A DNA stretch of 64,000 bases from Medicago truncatula (taxonomy: Eukaryota; Streptophyta; Magnoliopsida; Fabales; Fabaceae): NCBI RefSeq assembly GCF_003473485.1, contig NC_053048.1, positions 51,209,755-51,273,754 on the forward strand. Direction: 5' to 3'. Numbering within the stretch: position 1 is the stretch's first letter; each line of letters opens with the position of its first letter. Shown here in pieces: positions 49,214 to 61,700 of the stretch. The notes under the pieces were generated by a model. It did not search any database, was not told the origin of the DNA, and saw only the letters and a list, made by a program, of their open reading frames with translations. The translations under genes and the position numbers were made by a program.

Positions 49214-50862
49214 CAAGTAGTATTATGTTGCCTTCTATTCTTCTAGAATTTGGAGAATTTTATTTTATTATTTCACACAACAATATTTATCTGTGCCAAT
49301 AAACTAAACATTGTACATTCACGTCTCCGCTATCACAACTATAGACAATTGCAAAGTAAATGTTACAATTAATAAGTTTTAATGGAAGAAATATTACTTT
49401 AAGTCGGATTTCTACTGTCATAGCTTAAACTAGTAATATGCAGGTAATCAAAATTGCCCCAATGCGTATAGAGTATAGGTTTGTACTTTGTAGACATTAG
49501 GTGTCAAATTTTGTATAACAATGCTTCGAATAATTGTGTAGAATGCGATTTTGTATAACAATATCATCAATAACAATTCATATAAAGTTTATATATACAC
49601 ATTTGCGTTTTAGAACCAATACATAAAAGAAGAATAATGCTAGCAACACAGAACTTGTCCTTTTCTTTTTTCATATTTGCACTACTTTCGGATGAGGTAA
49701 GTGTAGGGTACCTTGCTTTTACCAAAATCTCTGTCCCTTACCGACATTAATAAGGAAGAACCTTCACTCTGGGTCCGTGTCATCATCATTATCACAATCC
49801 CTTGAATTACTCAAATGTTTTAAAAAAAGTGATTAAACCTTAAATATTCAAGCCATAACATAACAGTGACGTTTGATCTGTGTTGTTGTGCTAATTTTCC
49901 CTCTGAAGAAACTTGACTTAGATAAGCACAAGATATTCCTTCCAGAAGCTGGTTCTCATTTCTCAATGTCAATTGGCCAACGGGATTTTGGGGATAAAAA
50001 ACACTCATAGTGGGGCAGCATGAGTTCAAAGTTTCAAACCCAACATCAAGATTTTAAGGGCTCAGACACAACACTGTTGAACTAGACATCTGCGTAATTC
50101 ATACATTTTATGCCCGTACTGAACTTTCAACATTCAGTTAATGCTTTGAATCCGAACCTAGTATCATCCATGCTCCTTTCATTCTCAACGTCATTTTCTT
50201 GGTAGGTTTTGAACTCTCTAATTTTACTTTTACCTTTCTTCTCAGCAATCAGAGCACATTTGAACTTGAAAATAACTAGAAGGGTAAAATAAACTCTTTC
50301 ACCTAATAACACGATATGGTGAAATTTTACACCTCTTTTTAGGCCATTATTCTGGTACACCAAAAAATCCTACATTATTTGAAAGTTCAGACTAAAGTAG
50401 TTAATAAACAACACTCATACTTGTTAAAAAGACACTCATACTTTACATAACTACAACAAAAACTAGTAGTTTTTTTTTTTTTTTTTATAAAGGCAAATTA
50501 GTGAGAGTTTACACAAAGTCCAAACTGAACAATACTTCAAAAATAGTGGCGTGGGTATGAGGTCCGAACATTGATGTCCTTGATAAAATCAAATATAAGT
50601 CGTGGCCGAGGGCTTACAGACATTTTAGCGACTTAGCAATCTTGAGCGAGACCTTTACAAGTCTATCTCATCACAATATTGTACATCTCTATTTTTTGAC
50701 ATTTTTTTCCTCTGCATTCGTGTATTTTAGCACACGAGACGAGATCTTTACAAGAATAAAAAAAACTAGTGACAAGTTTGGTAAGGCTGTCCCATGTTAG
50801 AAAACTAAAATACTTGATAAACAAGTTATTTACCCACTCCCACTCTCCAAGTAAGCTTCTTC
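49214..50862. other. Intergenic DNA between LPA1 and RALF
   Basis: The first 100-150 bases are probably LPA1 3' UTR. The rest is AT-rich with a T run at 50470-50485. No gene or RNA recognised. Confidence 0.4.
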
Positions 50863-50869
50863 TATAAAT
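50863..50869 (+). promoter_or_regulatory. TATA box of the RALF gene
   Basis: TATAAAT lies 91 bp before the RALF ATG at 50954. This is a normal TATA-to-start-codon distance for a plant gene with a short leader. Confidence 0.6.
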
Positions 50870-50953
50870 TGGTGAAAAATAGAATGTATAAAGACTTGAA
50901 AGCAGAGAGAAGAATAAGAGGAACTTCACCATTCACTACCACCTCTTAAAACA

Positions 50954-51310
50954 ATGTCAAACGTTTCTTTTCTTCTACTACCTTTGTACTTGTTCATGGT
51001 TTCCACGTCCATCTTTCCCGCCACAAGCAGTGCAACAGGCGAGCACCATCTAAGGTGGGTGGCCCCGATGACAACACCAACTTGCCAAGGCTCTATAGAA
51101 GAGTGCATAGAAGAAGGTGAGTTTGGAATGAATTCAGAGTCTCACCGGCGTATCCTAGCAACCACACACTATATAAGCTACAGAGCCCTGCAGAGGAACA
51201 CTGTGCCATGCTCACATAAGGGTGCATCCTATTACAATTGTCAGACAGGTGCAGAAGCTAATCCTTACTCCCGTGGCTGTGCCACCATCACCCGTTGCCG
51301 TAACTCTTAG
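50954..51310 (+). CDS. RALF: RALF peptide hormone precursor
   Basis: Secreted rapid alkalinization factor, a ligand of FERONIA-type receptor kinases controlling cell expansion and immunity. Intronless, 118 aa, as usual for RALF genes. A signal peptide (LLLPLYLFMVSTSIFPATSS) occupies the first 28 residues or so. The subtilase (S1P) processing site is RRIL at about residue 65, with cleavage releasing a mature peptide of about 50 residues. This carries the receptor-binding YISY motif (THYISYRAL) and four conserved cysteines in VPCSHKGASYYNC and RGCATITRC. The start context is AACAATGTC and a TATA box lies upstream. It resembles the Arabidopsis RALF22/33 type, but exact orthology is not determined. 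Confidence 0.96.
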   Translation: MSNVSFLLLPLYLFMVSTSIFPATSSATGEHHLRWVAPMTTPTCQGSIEECIEEGEFGMNSESHRRILATTHYISYRALQRNTVPCSHKGASYYNCQTGAEANPYSRGCATITRCRNS

Positions 51311-52726
51311 AAGATGTTCAACTTTTCTTCTACCATATATTCCTCTAGTTATGATGATGAATGAGGTTATGTGTGTTTTACTTTTGTTGGTGTTTCCTTT
51401 CCGTCTTTGATTTTCGTAAGTGTATGTAAATTAAACTTGAAACTGATAATATTGACATATTGTTGATGTAGTAAATGATTGTCTTCTTTCATTTGCTTGT
51501 TCGTCCTTATAAATATTAGTATCCATTGGAAAGACGAAAAAATATTAGTGCCATTGGAAAGACAAAAAGAGTGATAGAAATTCCTCTACATCATTACACT
51601 AAGACAATGACTTGATCGATATTGATTCAATTAAACCAAAGAGAACAAACTTAAGTTAAACCTTGATACACTAATATTTATTTTTCACGCTTTGTTGAAC
51701 TGGCATAGATGAGATCGCCATCTTGTGAGGACAAATAATACTTTGAACTTCTACATAGGAGCAATATCAGTTGTTAAAGCTTCAAACATTAGTTCAACTT
51801 GGATTATGAAACACTTTTCTTCGATTGATTTCATGATGTTTATATAACAAGATGTTCCCAGATCTTGTTATAATTTTTTTTGTTAAAGTATGGAGTATTC
51901 ATTACTGTTAGATGACAACTAATCTCCATCGGCGGACTTATTAGGCATATAGAATAGATTTCCTCATCCAACTAAATTTTCTCATTTTGCAATGTACATT
52001 GAATAGTAGGGATGTTGTACATTTCTCAATTTAAATACAGATTTTTTTTATTATAGTTCTAAATATATCTAAGTATGTCTTCATTACGCTCAAAACGATA
52101 ACAATGGAACTCTACATCTTTACTTAAAGGAGAGAAATCCTACTCCCTATATTGGATCCTGCTCCATGAGATTGCAGTCCCCATTGGGATGTGGGTCAAT
52201 CTTCTCGGAACCTTATTAACAGCTAAAAAAGTAATGGAAATGTTTAGGATGCAACCAGCTAAGTGAACAAGTGAGGCTATTTACTCGTGCCAGCATGTGG
52301 CTAGATGTGAAATTGAAAGCCTCAAAAAACAAATCATTATTTTTTTTACAGGAACTATATTCGAGTAACAGAGATTCATAATATTTAAAATACAGTTCAC
52401 ATAACAGGGGCCTTGGATCTAGGGACACGAATTGCCCTGTTTGTGCAATCTAAAAACGAATTAATAAACAACCAGAGCATGCAAATAAAACAGGCAGAAG
52501 GAGAACAAAGTAATCAATATAATAGAAGTTTTCCTCCACCAATAGTAACAAGTCTAGATCATCTCGAATTGGAAAAAGGAAAAATTAATCAGCAGTACTG
52601 TAATTTTTTTAACAGAGACAAACTTTAGCTACAAAAGAGAGTGCACTCATATGTTCCATGACAAATATCTAAGTTCCGAATCACCTCTATACTCATAAGA
52701 TACAGGGACAAAATCCTGATGTTATC
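51311..52726. other. Intergenic DNA between RALF and HSBP
   Basis: Convergent 3' flanks. A short near-tandem repeat, ATATTAGT followed by CCATTGGAAAGAC, occurs at about 51514 and 51541. No gene is supported. Confidence 0.4.
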
Positions 52727-54589
52727 TTATGCGGAACCTTCTTTCTTCAACTCTTCTTCCTTTGGCTTAACAGGGGCCACAGGTGATGGAGAGCTCTCCA
52801 CTCCTATCTCTGCTCTTAGATCATTGATGCTTTGCTCCAACTCATTTATACGGCTTCCCATTTCGTCAAGTGCAATGGAGTCAAGGAGAACATTAACTCA
52901 ACAATATGAATAATAACAGGAAACTCGGCAATATCCATGTAATATGAATAATTTACATGACGCAACATATACAAACCGATATCCATGTAATAGAATTGGT
53001 ATCACTACTCATCCTGGTTTTAGCCAATATACAGATACACCATATACACAGATCACATTAAGTTGTAGGTTATAAATCATGCACATCTGTAAGGTGAATG
53101 CACTGAATTTATACAGATTTTTGTTGAGAAGCAGCTGTGCACAATAGTAATTTACCATTGGTGCTGTTGTGTAAATATGTAATTGTGTTGTAGGTTTGAG
53201 TTCTGATACCAACTTTAACTTTTCAAGACAGACAACTCAACCATTTAAACACCCATATAACCAAACTTACACAACCAATTCACCAAAGATATTCCTTGAA
53301 AAATATATATATTTAAGAGCACAGGCTAACAAGATAAAGAAACTTAACTCTCTTGTGATTGTGCCTATTTGAATGATTACGATATATTATTTTTATTCTA
53401 AAAAAATGATATTTACGGGGGAAAAAGCAAGATCTCTATCGTGAACAACCATTTTCTGAAATCAGTTTCTTTGACAAATTTCTATCAAACAAACTTTATC
53501 ATATCAACAACTTGAAGAATGTCTGAAAAAGGATATTCTTTGAAATGATGGAGTCAGACATTGTCTGGAACCTAGTTTGCTGGAAACAAAATTATTGTTA
53601 GTAACAGTTAATTACTCCACTATATTTTGATTATCCAGAAAATCTCTAATAAAACCACGAAAACTTCAAAATGGAAACTGACAAGTTCGAAATTTTGAGC
53701 ATGGTAAAGATTTAGTAGTTAATAAACAATGAACTTAAAATAAGCAATGCAGCTCCATGAACCTAGAGTATAGAACTCACCATCTGCTGAAGAAGATTTT
53801 GCACCTGAAAAGAGAGAATGAGGGCAAAGGTCAAAAGTAATTGACATACAAAAGAAACAATTTAATCATCTAACTAAAACTCATCCCTCAATAGAGTAAA
53901 CAACAATTAGCATACTCCCACTCCAACCATTGACCTTTGAGCTAATCAGTACGCAATGGCTCGACAAACACAAGCTAGAGCCAAAATCAGTGTTGTCAAA
54001 TGCGGATTGCAAAAAAAAAAAAAAATAGCACTTTGTTTGAATTCGGCTATGCTACAGTGCTACAGCTACTATTTAACAACACTTTGTACACAATGGCGTA
54101 TCACGGAACAATAGTGATTAGTCCAGAAGCCGCTACACTACAGCTCCACTATAGCCACTATTAGAACAAAAAACATTACTCTTGAAAGTGTTTAAAAACT
54201 TACAAAAACAGTCATATCAGCAGTGCTTTGCTTTGGGTCTTCTGAGTCATGTGCATCCTATCATCAAAAGAGAAAAAAGGAACCATATGATGAATAAAAA
54301 CATAACAAATGGTATATAACGATGCAACATTTAATATTTTGATTATCCAGAAAATCTCTAATAAAACCATGAAAACTTCAAAATGGAAACTAAAAAGTTC
54401 GAAATTTTGAGCATGGTAAAGATTTACGAGGCTTAACGAGCACATTTTCAGATTTTGGAAACCCTAATTGGTTGAATATTGAAATTGGGAATTCCCATGA
54501 GAGAACGCAAGCAACGCAACGATGAATATATTATAATTATTTAATGAAAAGAAAAAGAAAGAAAATCATGAGAGAGGGAAGCTTACCAT
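52727..54589 (-). CDS. HSBP: Heat shock factor binding protein (HSBP)
   Basis: Small coiled-coil protein that binds the trimerisation domain of heat shock factors and dampens the heat-shock response. Exons on the minus strand: 54589-54587, 54257-54204, 53804-53781, 53579-53537, 52869-52727; 88 aa, normal for plant HSBP. The first coding exon holds only the ATG. The protein reads MDAHDSEDPKQSTADMTVF, then VQNLLQQMQTRFQTMSDSII, then DEMGSRINELEQSINDLRAE, a continuous heptad pattern typical of the family, and a charged Pro/Lys/Glu tail. Intron 4 (53536-52870) begins ATATCCTTT and ends in AC, so it is read as a U12-type AT-AC intron. With GT-AG sites here the conserved ISKIDEMG cannot be formed. 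Confidence 0.93.
53622..53714. repeat. 93-bp direct repeat, copy 1 (HSBP intron 3)
   Basis: Matches 54334-54426 without gaps at a constant offset of 712 bp, with only a handful of mismatches. Shared text includes GATTATCCAGAAAATCTCT and TTCGAAATTTTGAGCATGG. The copies lie in two different introns of the HSBP gene. Confidence 0.85.
53990..54175. mobile_element. Possible small transposon in HSBP intron 2
   Basis: A segment with TGCGGATTGC, an A run, then CTACAGTGCTACAGCTAC and CTACACTACAGCTCCACTATAGCC. This is the wording of common plant MITEs. Ends are not certain. Confidence 0.3.
54334..54426. repeat. 93-bp direct repeat, copy 2 (HSBP intron 1)
   Basis: Partner of the copy at 53622-53714. 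It lies in the intron between the ATG exon and the second exon. Confidence 0.85.
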
Positions 54590-56167
54590 GATTTGAATTT
54601 TGAACAACGTTTCTGAAATGGAATGGAAGTGCTTCAACTTTCAAAAGCTGAATCAACTTTGTGAGCGACCAATAAAGGACTCTCTGGCTTAGTTCCACCA
54701 AGTTGAAGGAAAATCCAAAAGGACCATTTTGTCTTGTACAAATTTACCGCTCCCTTAAAAAAATTGAAATTTCAGCAAATAACAAATCATTCCAAAATCC
54801 TTTAAATTTAAGTTTTGGGTTATTTATAAAAAATTATAGAATGAAGAGAGAATGGGAGACATCAAGTGTCAACACTATTGAGTTCATTAAAAATACTTAT
54901 GTGTGTAAGTTATTATTAGTCTTTAAATTTATATGAATGAAGAAAAAATGGATGAAATCAATGACTTTAATGTGAGTAGTAAAGAGAGAGGGTTTCTTTC
55001 CAAAAAAAAAAAGTAAAGAGAGAATCTCATACTTAAAATTGGAATCTACAATTAGGTTCGGAGTAAATTAATTGTTCGGTTGATGAGCTAAATAACATTG
55101 GAGAGTTAAGAAGGAGGTCCTAGGTTCAATATTTGAAAACTAACATTTCCCTCTGCTATTAGACCCCTCTAGATGAAATTTAGAGTCATAAAAGATAAAT
55201 TTAACCTGTTCTAATTTGCCCCCACAACTTCATCCTTTGAAGTCCTTTTAAAGTAGCGAGTTGAAAAAGTATTGAGGTAGTCATTCTAATGTGATTCCTC
55301 CTTATAACGTATATTTGAATTGAGGGTGATTTTGACAAAACTAAACTTTAAAACTTCAATAAAATCACCTACTTTGATGAAACTTTTTTTGTTTGGTAAA
55401 AAAATAAAAAAATACTTTGGTGAAACTCAAGAGCAATTTAGGTACGGAAAAAGGTATGCTAGTTACTTGTTAACAATATCTACAACGTCATGCTAGTTAC
55501 TTGTTAACAATATCTACAACGTCAACGTGTCTTTATTATTTACTCAACCACGCTGCATTGGAAAGAACATTTTTCACACTTTTAACTTTTAAGGGGTTAA
55601 TTCCATAAGTTCCAATATATTGTTACTATATTTGATTCCTTAACTAATGTCTGAAAGTTAACATTTTCCTTTCTTTTATTCATATTAGCCTATATACATT
55701 TTATATAACAATAATGAAGATTTAATTCCAATAGTATATCTCGAGTGTTTTGATATACCAAAGAAAGAAAAATCAAGTTTATGCAAGAATATCAATCCTA
55801 CTCGACAAGTTGAAACAATCAACTACTCGACAATAACTCATTTATGCTATCAAACACAAACACCTATAATTCCTTTTAATATACATTCAGCCTGAAAACA
55901 TAACTGAGTATAAAGTTTTCGAATAAATAAATGAAAGTGAAAATAAAACAAAAACTTGTCAAAATGTGGCACCCGTAATCTAAACTGATTGGTGCTCCTA
56001 AATTCTGTATTCTCTTTTACAACACAGTTGGGCAAATAGCAATTCATAGACTATCTCTCAGATAGACCACAAACAAACATTTACATCAAAGGGGGGAGGA
56101 GTGATAAGGGAAAATCACTTGCCATCCAATTCCTCCACAAAATAGAGGAAGTGGAACCATTGAACTT
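54590..56167. other. Intergenic DNA between HSBP and ALG3
   Basis: Left end is the HSBP 5' UTR and promoter on the minus strand; right end is the ALG3 3' UTR. In between is AT-rich DNA with one perfect short tandem repeat (55456-55523). No gene is supported. Confidence 0.4.
55456..55523. repeat. Perfect 34-bp tandem duplication
   Basis: The unit starts ATGCTAGTTACTTGTTAA and ends TACAACGTC. Copies are 55456-55489 and 55490-55523, with no differences. Confidence 0.95.
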
Positions 56168-58711
56168 CTATTTGTCTTTCTGGGACGATGTTTCTTTTTC
56201 TGGATAAGGATACTCAGGAGGAGCAGACCACAAACCCCAGAGAATAATTAAGTGAAGGCAGAAAAGTAAAGCTGATGAAATGTTGTTTGAAGGATAGATA
56301 TTCCAGCACAGCTCCACTCCCACAAACAAAATCAATCTACTTGATCGTATAGAGAAAATAATCATTTTATGAATTCAATAGAACATAAAATTATAAAAAA
56401 AAGAAAGAAAAAAAGTCAAACAAAAGCAAGGATGTAAGTTAACTTACCGGATCAATCTTGGGTAGCGTGTTCTCCACAACAAGTATGGTAAGGTATAGAA
56501 GTACCTGTACCGTAAGCCAAATTACAAGATTAGCCCCTTGCATTTGTTAAAATACAAGACCACAAATGTGAGACAGCAGTGTTATTATGTGCATAATACC
56601 AAAAATAGTTCAAGAAAGCTCGGCATAAATATGGTAAAATTTATGGGAAAATATGATATAAGAGAATTAGTATTGGCCACCAACAGAAAAGTTGGTTAAC
56701 TCATGATACATCTTCAAGAAGGACAGCACAAATGGAAATACCAGTATCAATGGAACTCTGAAAAAGGATGAAAGGATGGCTATAAACTTACACCAAAAGA
56801 CCATTTTTATTCACAGAAGTTGAATAAATATATAAATAGCTAAAAGTATACACAATCATCGAGAGATGAAAATAACAGGAAAAATTAATTGTTACGTGAA
56901 CCTTTTTTCCTTCATTATTTTGATAAGTACAATTAAACCAAACAACATTTGCATCTAAAGCAAGTAATAGTATCGTTAACAAAACAAAGGTCATTTCCAG
57001 CACACTTACCATGAATAGAACTGATAATGCAACGACCGAGCACATACGATGCCAATGAAGTTTCCAACAAACATAGTAGTCACAATATCTGAGAGAGAGC
57101 CATTATTAGGTATCACCAATCACGAAAAATGGAAGTGACCTTATCCTTTTAAATTCAACACTAGACTAATTACATACGTTCTTTAGTGAGGATCTTGATG
57201 GATGATGAACTGCTCTTGCCATGCTTCTTAAATGAGGAGGAGAACAAAAGTGCAAACCTCATTCTCATAAAGACATATCTTGAATGCAGAAACTTGAGAA
57301 GACCTCCTTCATGTCTGTAAGCAACTAAATAAGTAAACATATATAATCCATCTGCATCAATATTTCAAACGGATACATCTCGGCATCCCATTTACTTTTT
57401 TTGTTTTTGATAGACGGCATCCCATATATTCTAATTACAATAGGAGTTTTCGATGGCATGGTGAATTAAACATAAGCAGTACAAGAACAATAAAAACATT
57501 TGCCACCAAGTGGAGTAAACTCAACTATATGGAACAAATAAGGTGATTATGTTCTATCAAAAAACACGTCTTTGTAGTAAAAGCCTTAATTCCTTTTTAA
57601 TGGTTTCAGTTAGAATTTCTTTTTAGTCTTCTTCTACAGCTCTACCTCTAAATATTGCGTCACTATTCATCCCCTCAATTCTTCTCACCACGGGTTTTAT
57701 CAGTCTTCTATTTCCACATGACCAAACCATCTTAGACACTATTCTACCATCATTTCCTCGAACGTGATACTCCTACTTTTTTAATATATTCATCCCTTGT
57801 GTTATCTAATGTTGTACTTCACTAAGCCATCACAAGATTTCCATGTCCAGAACATTTAGTTTATAATCTTATTGCACAACATACAACACCATGCAGCATT
57901 GCTTGCTCAATGTTAGGTTCACATTATTTATTGCAGAAAAAAAATATAAAGAATTTATCAAATGTTTAACTTGACAAGAATAATCGAGATTTTTTTTAAC
58001 TATAATGCACATAACCCACTCTTACTATAGGTCAATGGAAGAAAACCTCCGTATGGTTCAAAACTCAGTAACTCAACTCGCTAAATAAATTCATAGTAGT
58101 ACAGAGCAGAAGGGTTAATGTAACCCCTTGTGCATGAGGAGAAACCCAAGTAGGGAATCAACATGCATGATTTGGTAAGTTCAAGAAATCAAATTGTGGC
58201 TTCTTAAACCACAAAGTTTTTTCCCATTGACTGTTAGTTGATGGGGTTCCTTGTACTTTAACCAAAAAATTTAGAACCCATTTCTGAATAGAAAATAATA
58301 AATATAACGTTTATACCTACTTGCACCATCTATAATGTGCAAATGCAGCAAGTGCTATGAGGTGAGCAGCCAACAAAAAGATTGCAAATCCTTTGGATAC
58401 AAATACTGGTTCAGGGATGAATTTGAAGTTAACAGACCTGATAACATACAATGGGAATAATATCAGAAAACCCAAGTAGACGATATAAAATAAAGGTAAA
58501 TTACACTTTACACCCACCCACCCCACCATCAGCCCCAAAAATAACTTAAAGGACAGTCACAAACACAAAATACCCCCTTGATGTTTGGACTTAAGTGAAA
58601 CGAGTATAGGTATTAAGTGCAATACATATGCATTCACTACAAAATTACACAAACCCTTTCAAATCCCAGCATTGACCCCTCTAGTGAAATTTTCACCTCC
58701 CACGATTGATT

Positions 58712-58766
<55 letters not shown>

Positions 58767-61700
58767 GGAGAGGAATTGGTCTGATGGTTCTTTTCAAAAA
58801 ATAGAGATAGCCTTATACATTTACATGTGACAGAAATACCACCTTGAATCATCCTTACCAGTAAGAGGCCAATTAAATCCACTGATCCTCTTTTTAGTAC
58901 TCGGGTTAATGATCTCTCAGCCCGGGTTTTCACAAAGGAGTAGCATATGCTGCTTTGGCCGATACGAGAATAACAAGATGAGTGTGGGAAGGATTCGGTT
59001 AGACCTGTCATTAAGGAATATTGCAGGAGAAGGGGCTGAGAAGACCAAGCTCTCAAAAACTTGGAGGAACCCAAGTCTAAGTCTTATTTTAATTGTTATC
59101 TTTCTGTATCTGTTGTAATATGTGTATACGGGACATTCTAGTTGTGACTAATTCCCCAGAATTGTTATTAATGAAGTCTTGTATTGTTCAATCACATTCT
59201 GTTTGGTAACAGTTCTATCAGATTCCATCCATCTAAATGGAGAAACAAATGCATTCACTTAGATTGAAACATTAGGTGAGAATTAATAAAAGGTTTCAAT
59301 CTTTGTATTTTTATTTCATAAACCCCTGAACAAATAAAGAAAAATTATATACAAATGAAGACATGGGATGGGAGAATAGAAGCATCGTCATATGAAGAGA
59401 TCAGAAACATAGATATACACTGATTTGACATTATGAAAAACAGAGAAAAAATCAGCTGCTTTTCTGAATCTAATACATGAAGTTTAGACTGTAGAGTCCA
59501 AATATATTTTAGACACTTGCCAACAGCCTTAAGCTAAAAATTACAGATCATATCTCCGTTTAACCACCGTATAAGGAATCAAATATTTAGCAGCTTTTTA
59601 GCCTATGTATTGCATCTGGACGAAACTCTCTAATTATGTTTCTTAGATCCAGAAGATTGCTAATGATCCTTGCATAAAATAAACTTTATATACCCTCATT
59701 TGAGTTATTTGCCTTGTTTAATCAACATTACTGGACCACAGAAAAACATCTTTCAAATTGAATTTTATGACTTTATAAAAAAAAATATGAATTTAGATTA
59801 GAGGAAGAATGCCGTCATGCAACGCCAAGGAGAACCACCAACCTTAGCAAGGATTTAGATTTTAGCATTTGACTAAATTTGTCTGTAGAGTACATTCTTA
59901 TCAAGCATATATCACAATACAAACTTAAAAAAACTAAGTACCAGAAATGGATGAAGACTCTGCCAAGATTGAAGGCTCCTGATATGTATGCAAGTGGATG
60001 TGAAACCAGGAAAGGAAGCCCCAATAATATCTGCAGCAGTCATCCATCAGGATAGGAGTTAACAAATATCACCAAAATTAGACACATCTCACCCTTTAGA
60101 ACCGATCAATCATGAAGCTCAAGAAGAGAAACTCACCTGAAAATACAGAAAACAATATTTGAGAAAAAAAATACACCAGCCATCAGGAAGCTAAAGATTT
60201 GTTCACTGTGTAAAGCAATTTGTTTTGTATGAGGAAATTAAAATACCAAAAGCATTTAAGAATACAGAAAGAAAGTCTAATGGCACAAAAAAGATTTGCA
60301 GTTATAGCATCCCAAGTATATCAAGTAAACAGAATGTTAAAGAACCTGAACCAGTGCTGCACCAGCTAATGCCAATAACACACCACCAATATCCATAGCC
60401 TGCATGTGTGAAAAGAAGAGGAAGCCACATGAGCACCGTTCTGGTTGCCAATGGATAGTAATATTAACAAATGCTGCATACTCAACAGTGATTATAGTAT
60501 GTACCTTTAGCATGAGAAGCAGTAAAGGTGGAGCATAAAGAAGCACGTTCATCTTTACCGAAACAGCCGCACTAACAAAATAATTATACGTTAGTCATGT
60601 AAACATTTTAGCCTTATGGAAAGATAAGATAGGAAGATAGACTTTACCTGAACACAATCAAACCCAGATTCCACCTTCGGTGCATGAAAAAGAGCAATGT
60701 AGCGTGAAGAAGTGTCATGGCCACACAGTCATTAAAGAGACGAAGAACAAAGATAGAATGCACTCGTTTTGACAGTGAAAGCAAGCAAAGAGCCCACCAC
60801 GGAAGCTGTAAGAAATTTCAAAAACAACAAAATTAACACCAAGAATAACAAAGTACTGAACAAAAAACAATTTGAAGCACAAAAACCAATGTGAAACCAA
60901 AGTAAAAATTGAAATTCAGAAGTAAAAAAATCACAGATCACAAGAAAAAAAAAATCAAAATTAGAAGCATAAACTATATAATTGAATCAAAATACAAACA
61001 AACCATGCAAAGAATGAGTTGTAAGAGAGGGCGGAGAGGCTTGTTTGGGTTTGGTTTAGGTCTTCACAGCAGTATCTGTATATATAGAAAAGTTTGAAGG
61101 GGGAAGAGAATTGACTCAACGGTGGCTAGATTTGTTTGGGTTCGATCCAGCCTGCAATTGTCCTCACCTCAAAATCAGAAGAGAGAGCTTTGTATCCTCA
61201 TCATCAACGCCTTTTCTTCCCCAAAAATTGAAACAAAAATAATAAAAAAAGTTGAAAAATAAAAATAAAAGAGAAATCACTCAGTTCAGCGGGGTTATCG
61301 ACACGCAAAGCAATCACTCAAGAGAGAAAGCACTGCACTGCGGTCTGTTGAGCTTGAATTTTATGGAGTCATCATCGTGATCTCATATTATTTATAACAA
61401 AAAACAAAATTCAGAAGTCGAAAAATCACAGATCACAAAAGAAAAAAAATATTCAAAATCAGATGCATAAACTATATAATTGAATCACAACACAAAAAAC
61501 ATGTATTGAATAAAATGAGTTCCATGAATCATCGCCGCGTGTCAGCAAAGACTAAGGCCGAATTTGGATTAACTTTGAATACACCTTTCCATTTAGTCCT
61601 TAAAACTGTTTCTTCTAAGTGGTCTTGAACTATAATTATCTCTAAATTATTTTCGATTGATCAAGATAGTACCTTGATTCATTAACTTGATTCTAATTGG

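Noticed and set aside
53531-53540. Alternative reading of HSBP exon 4 with a GT donor
   Set aside because: No nearby GT keeps the frame and the conserved ISKIDEMG. The AT-AC pair does.
58585-59118. Frames across the (AG)n run in ALG3 intron 7
   Set aside because: They are produced by the dinucleotide repeat and lie inside a well-supported intron.
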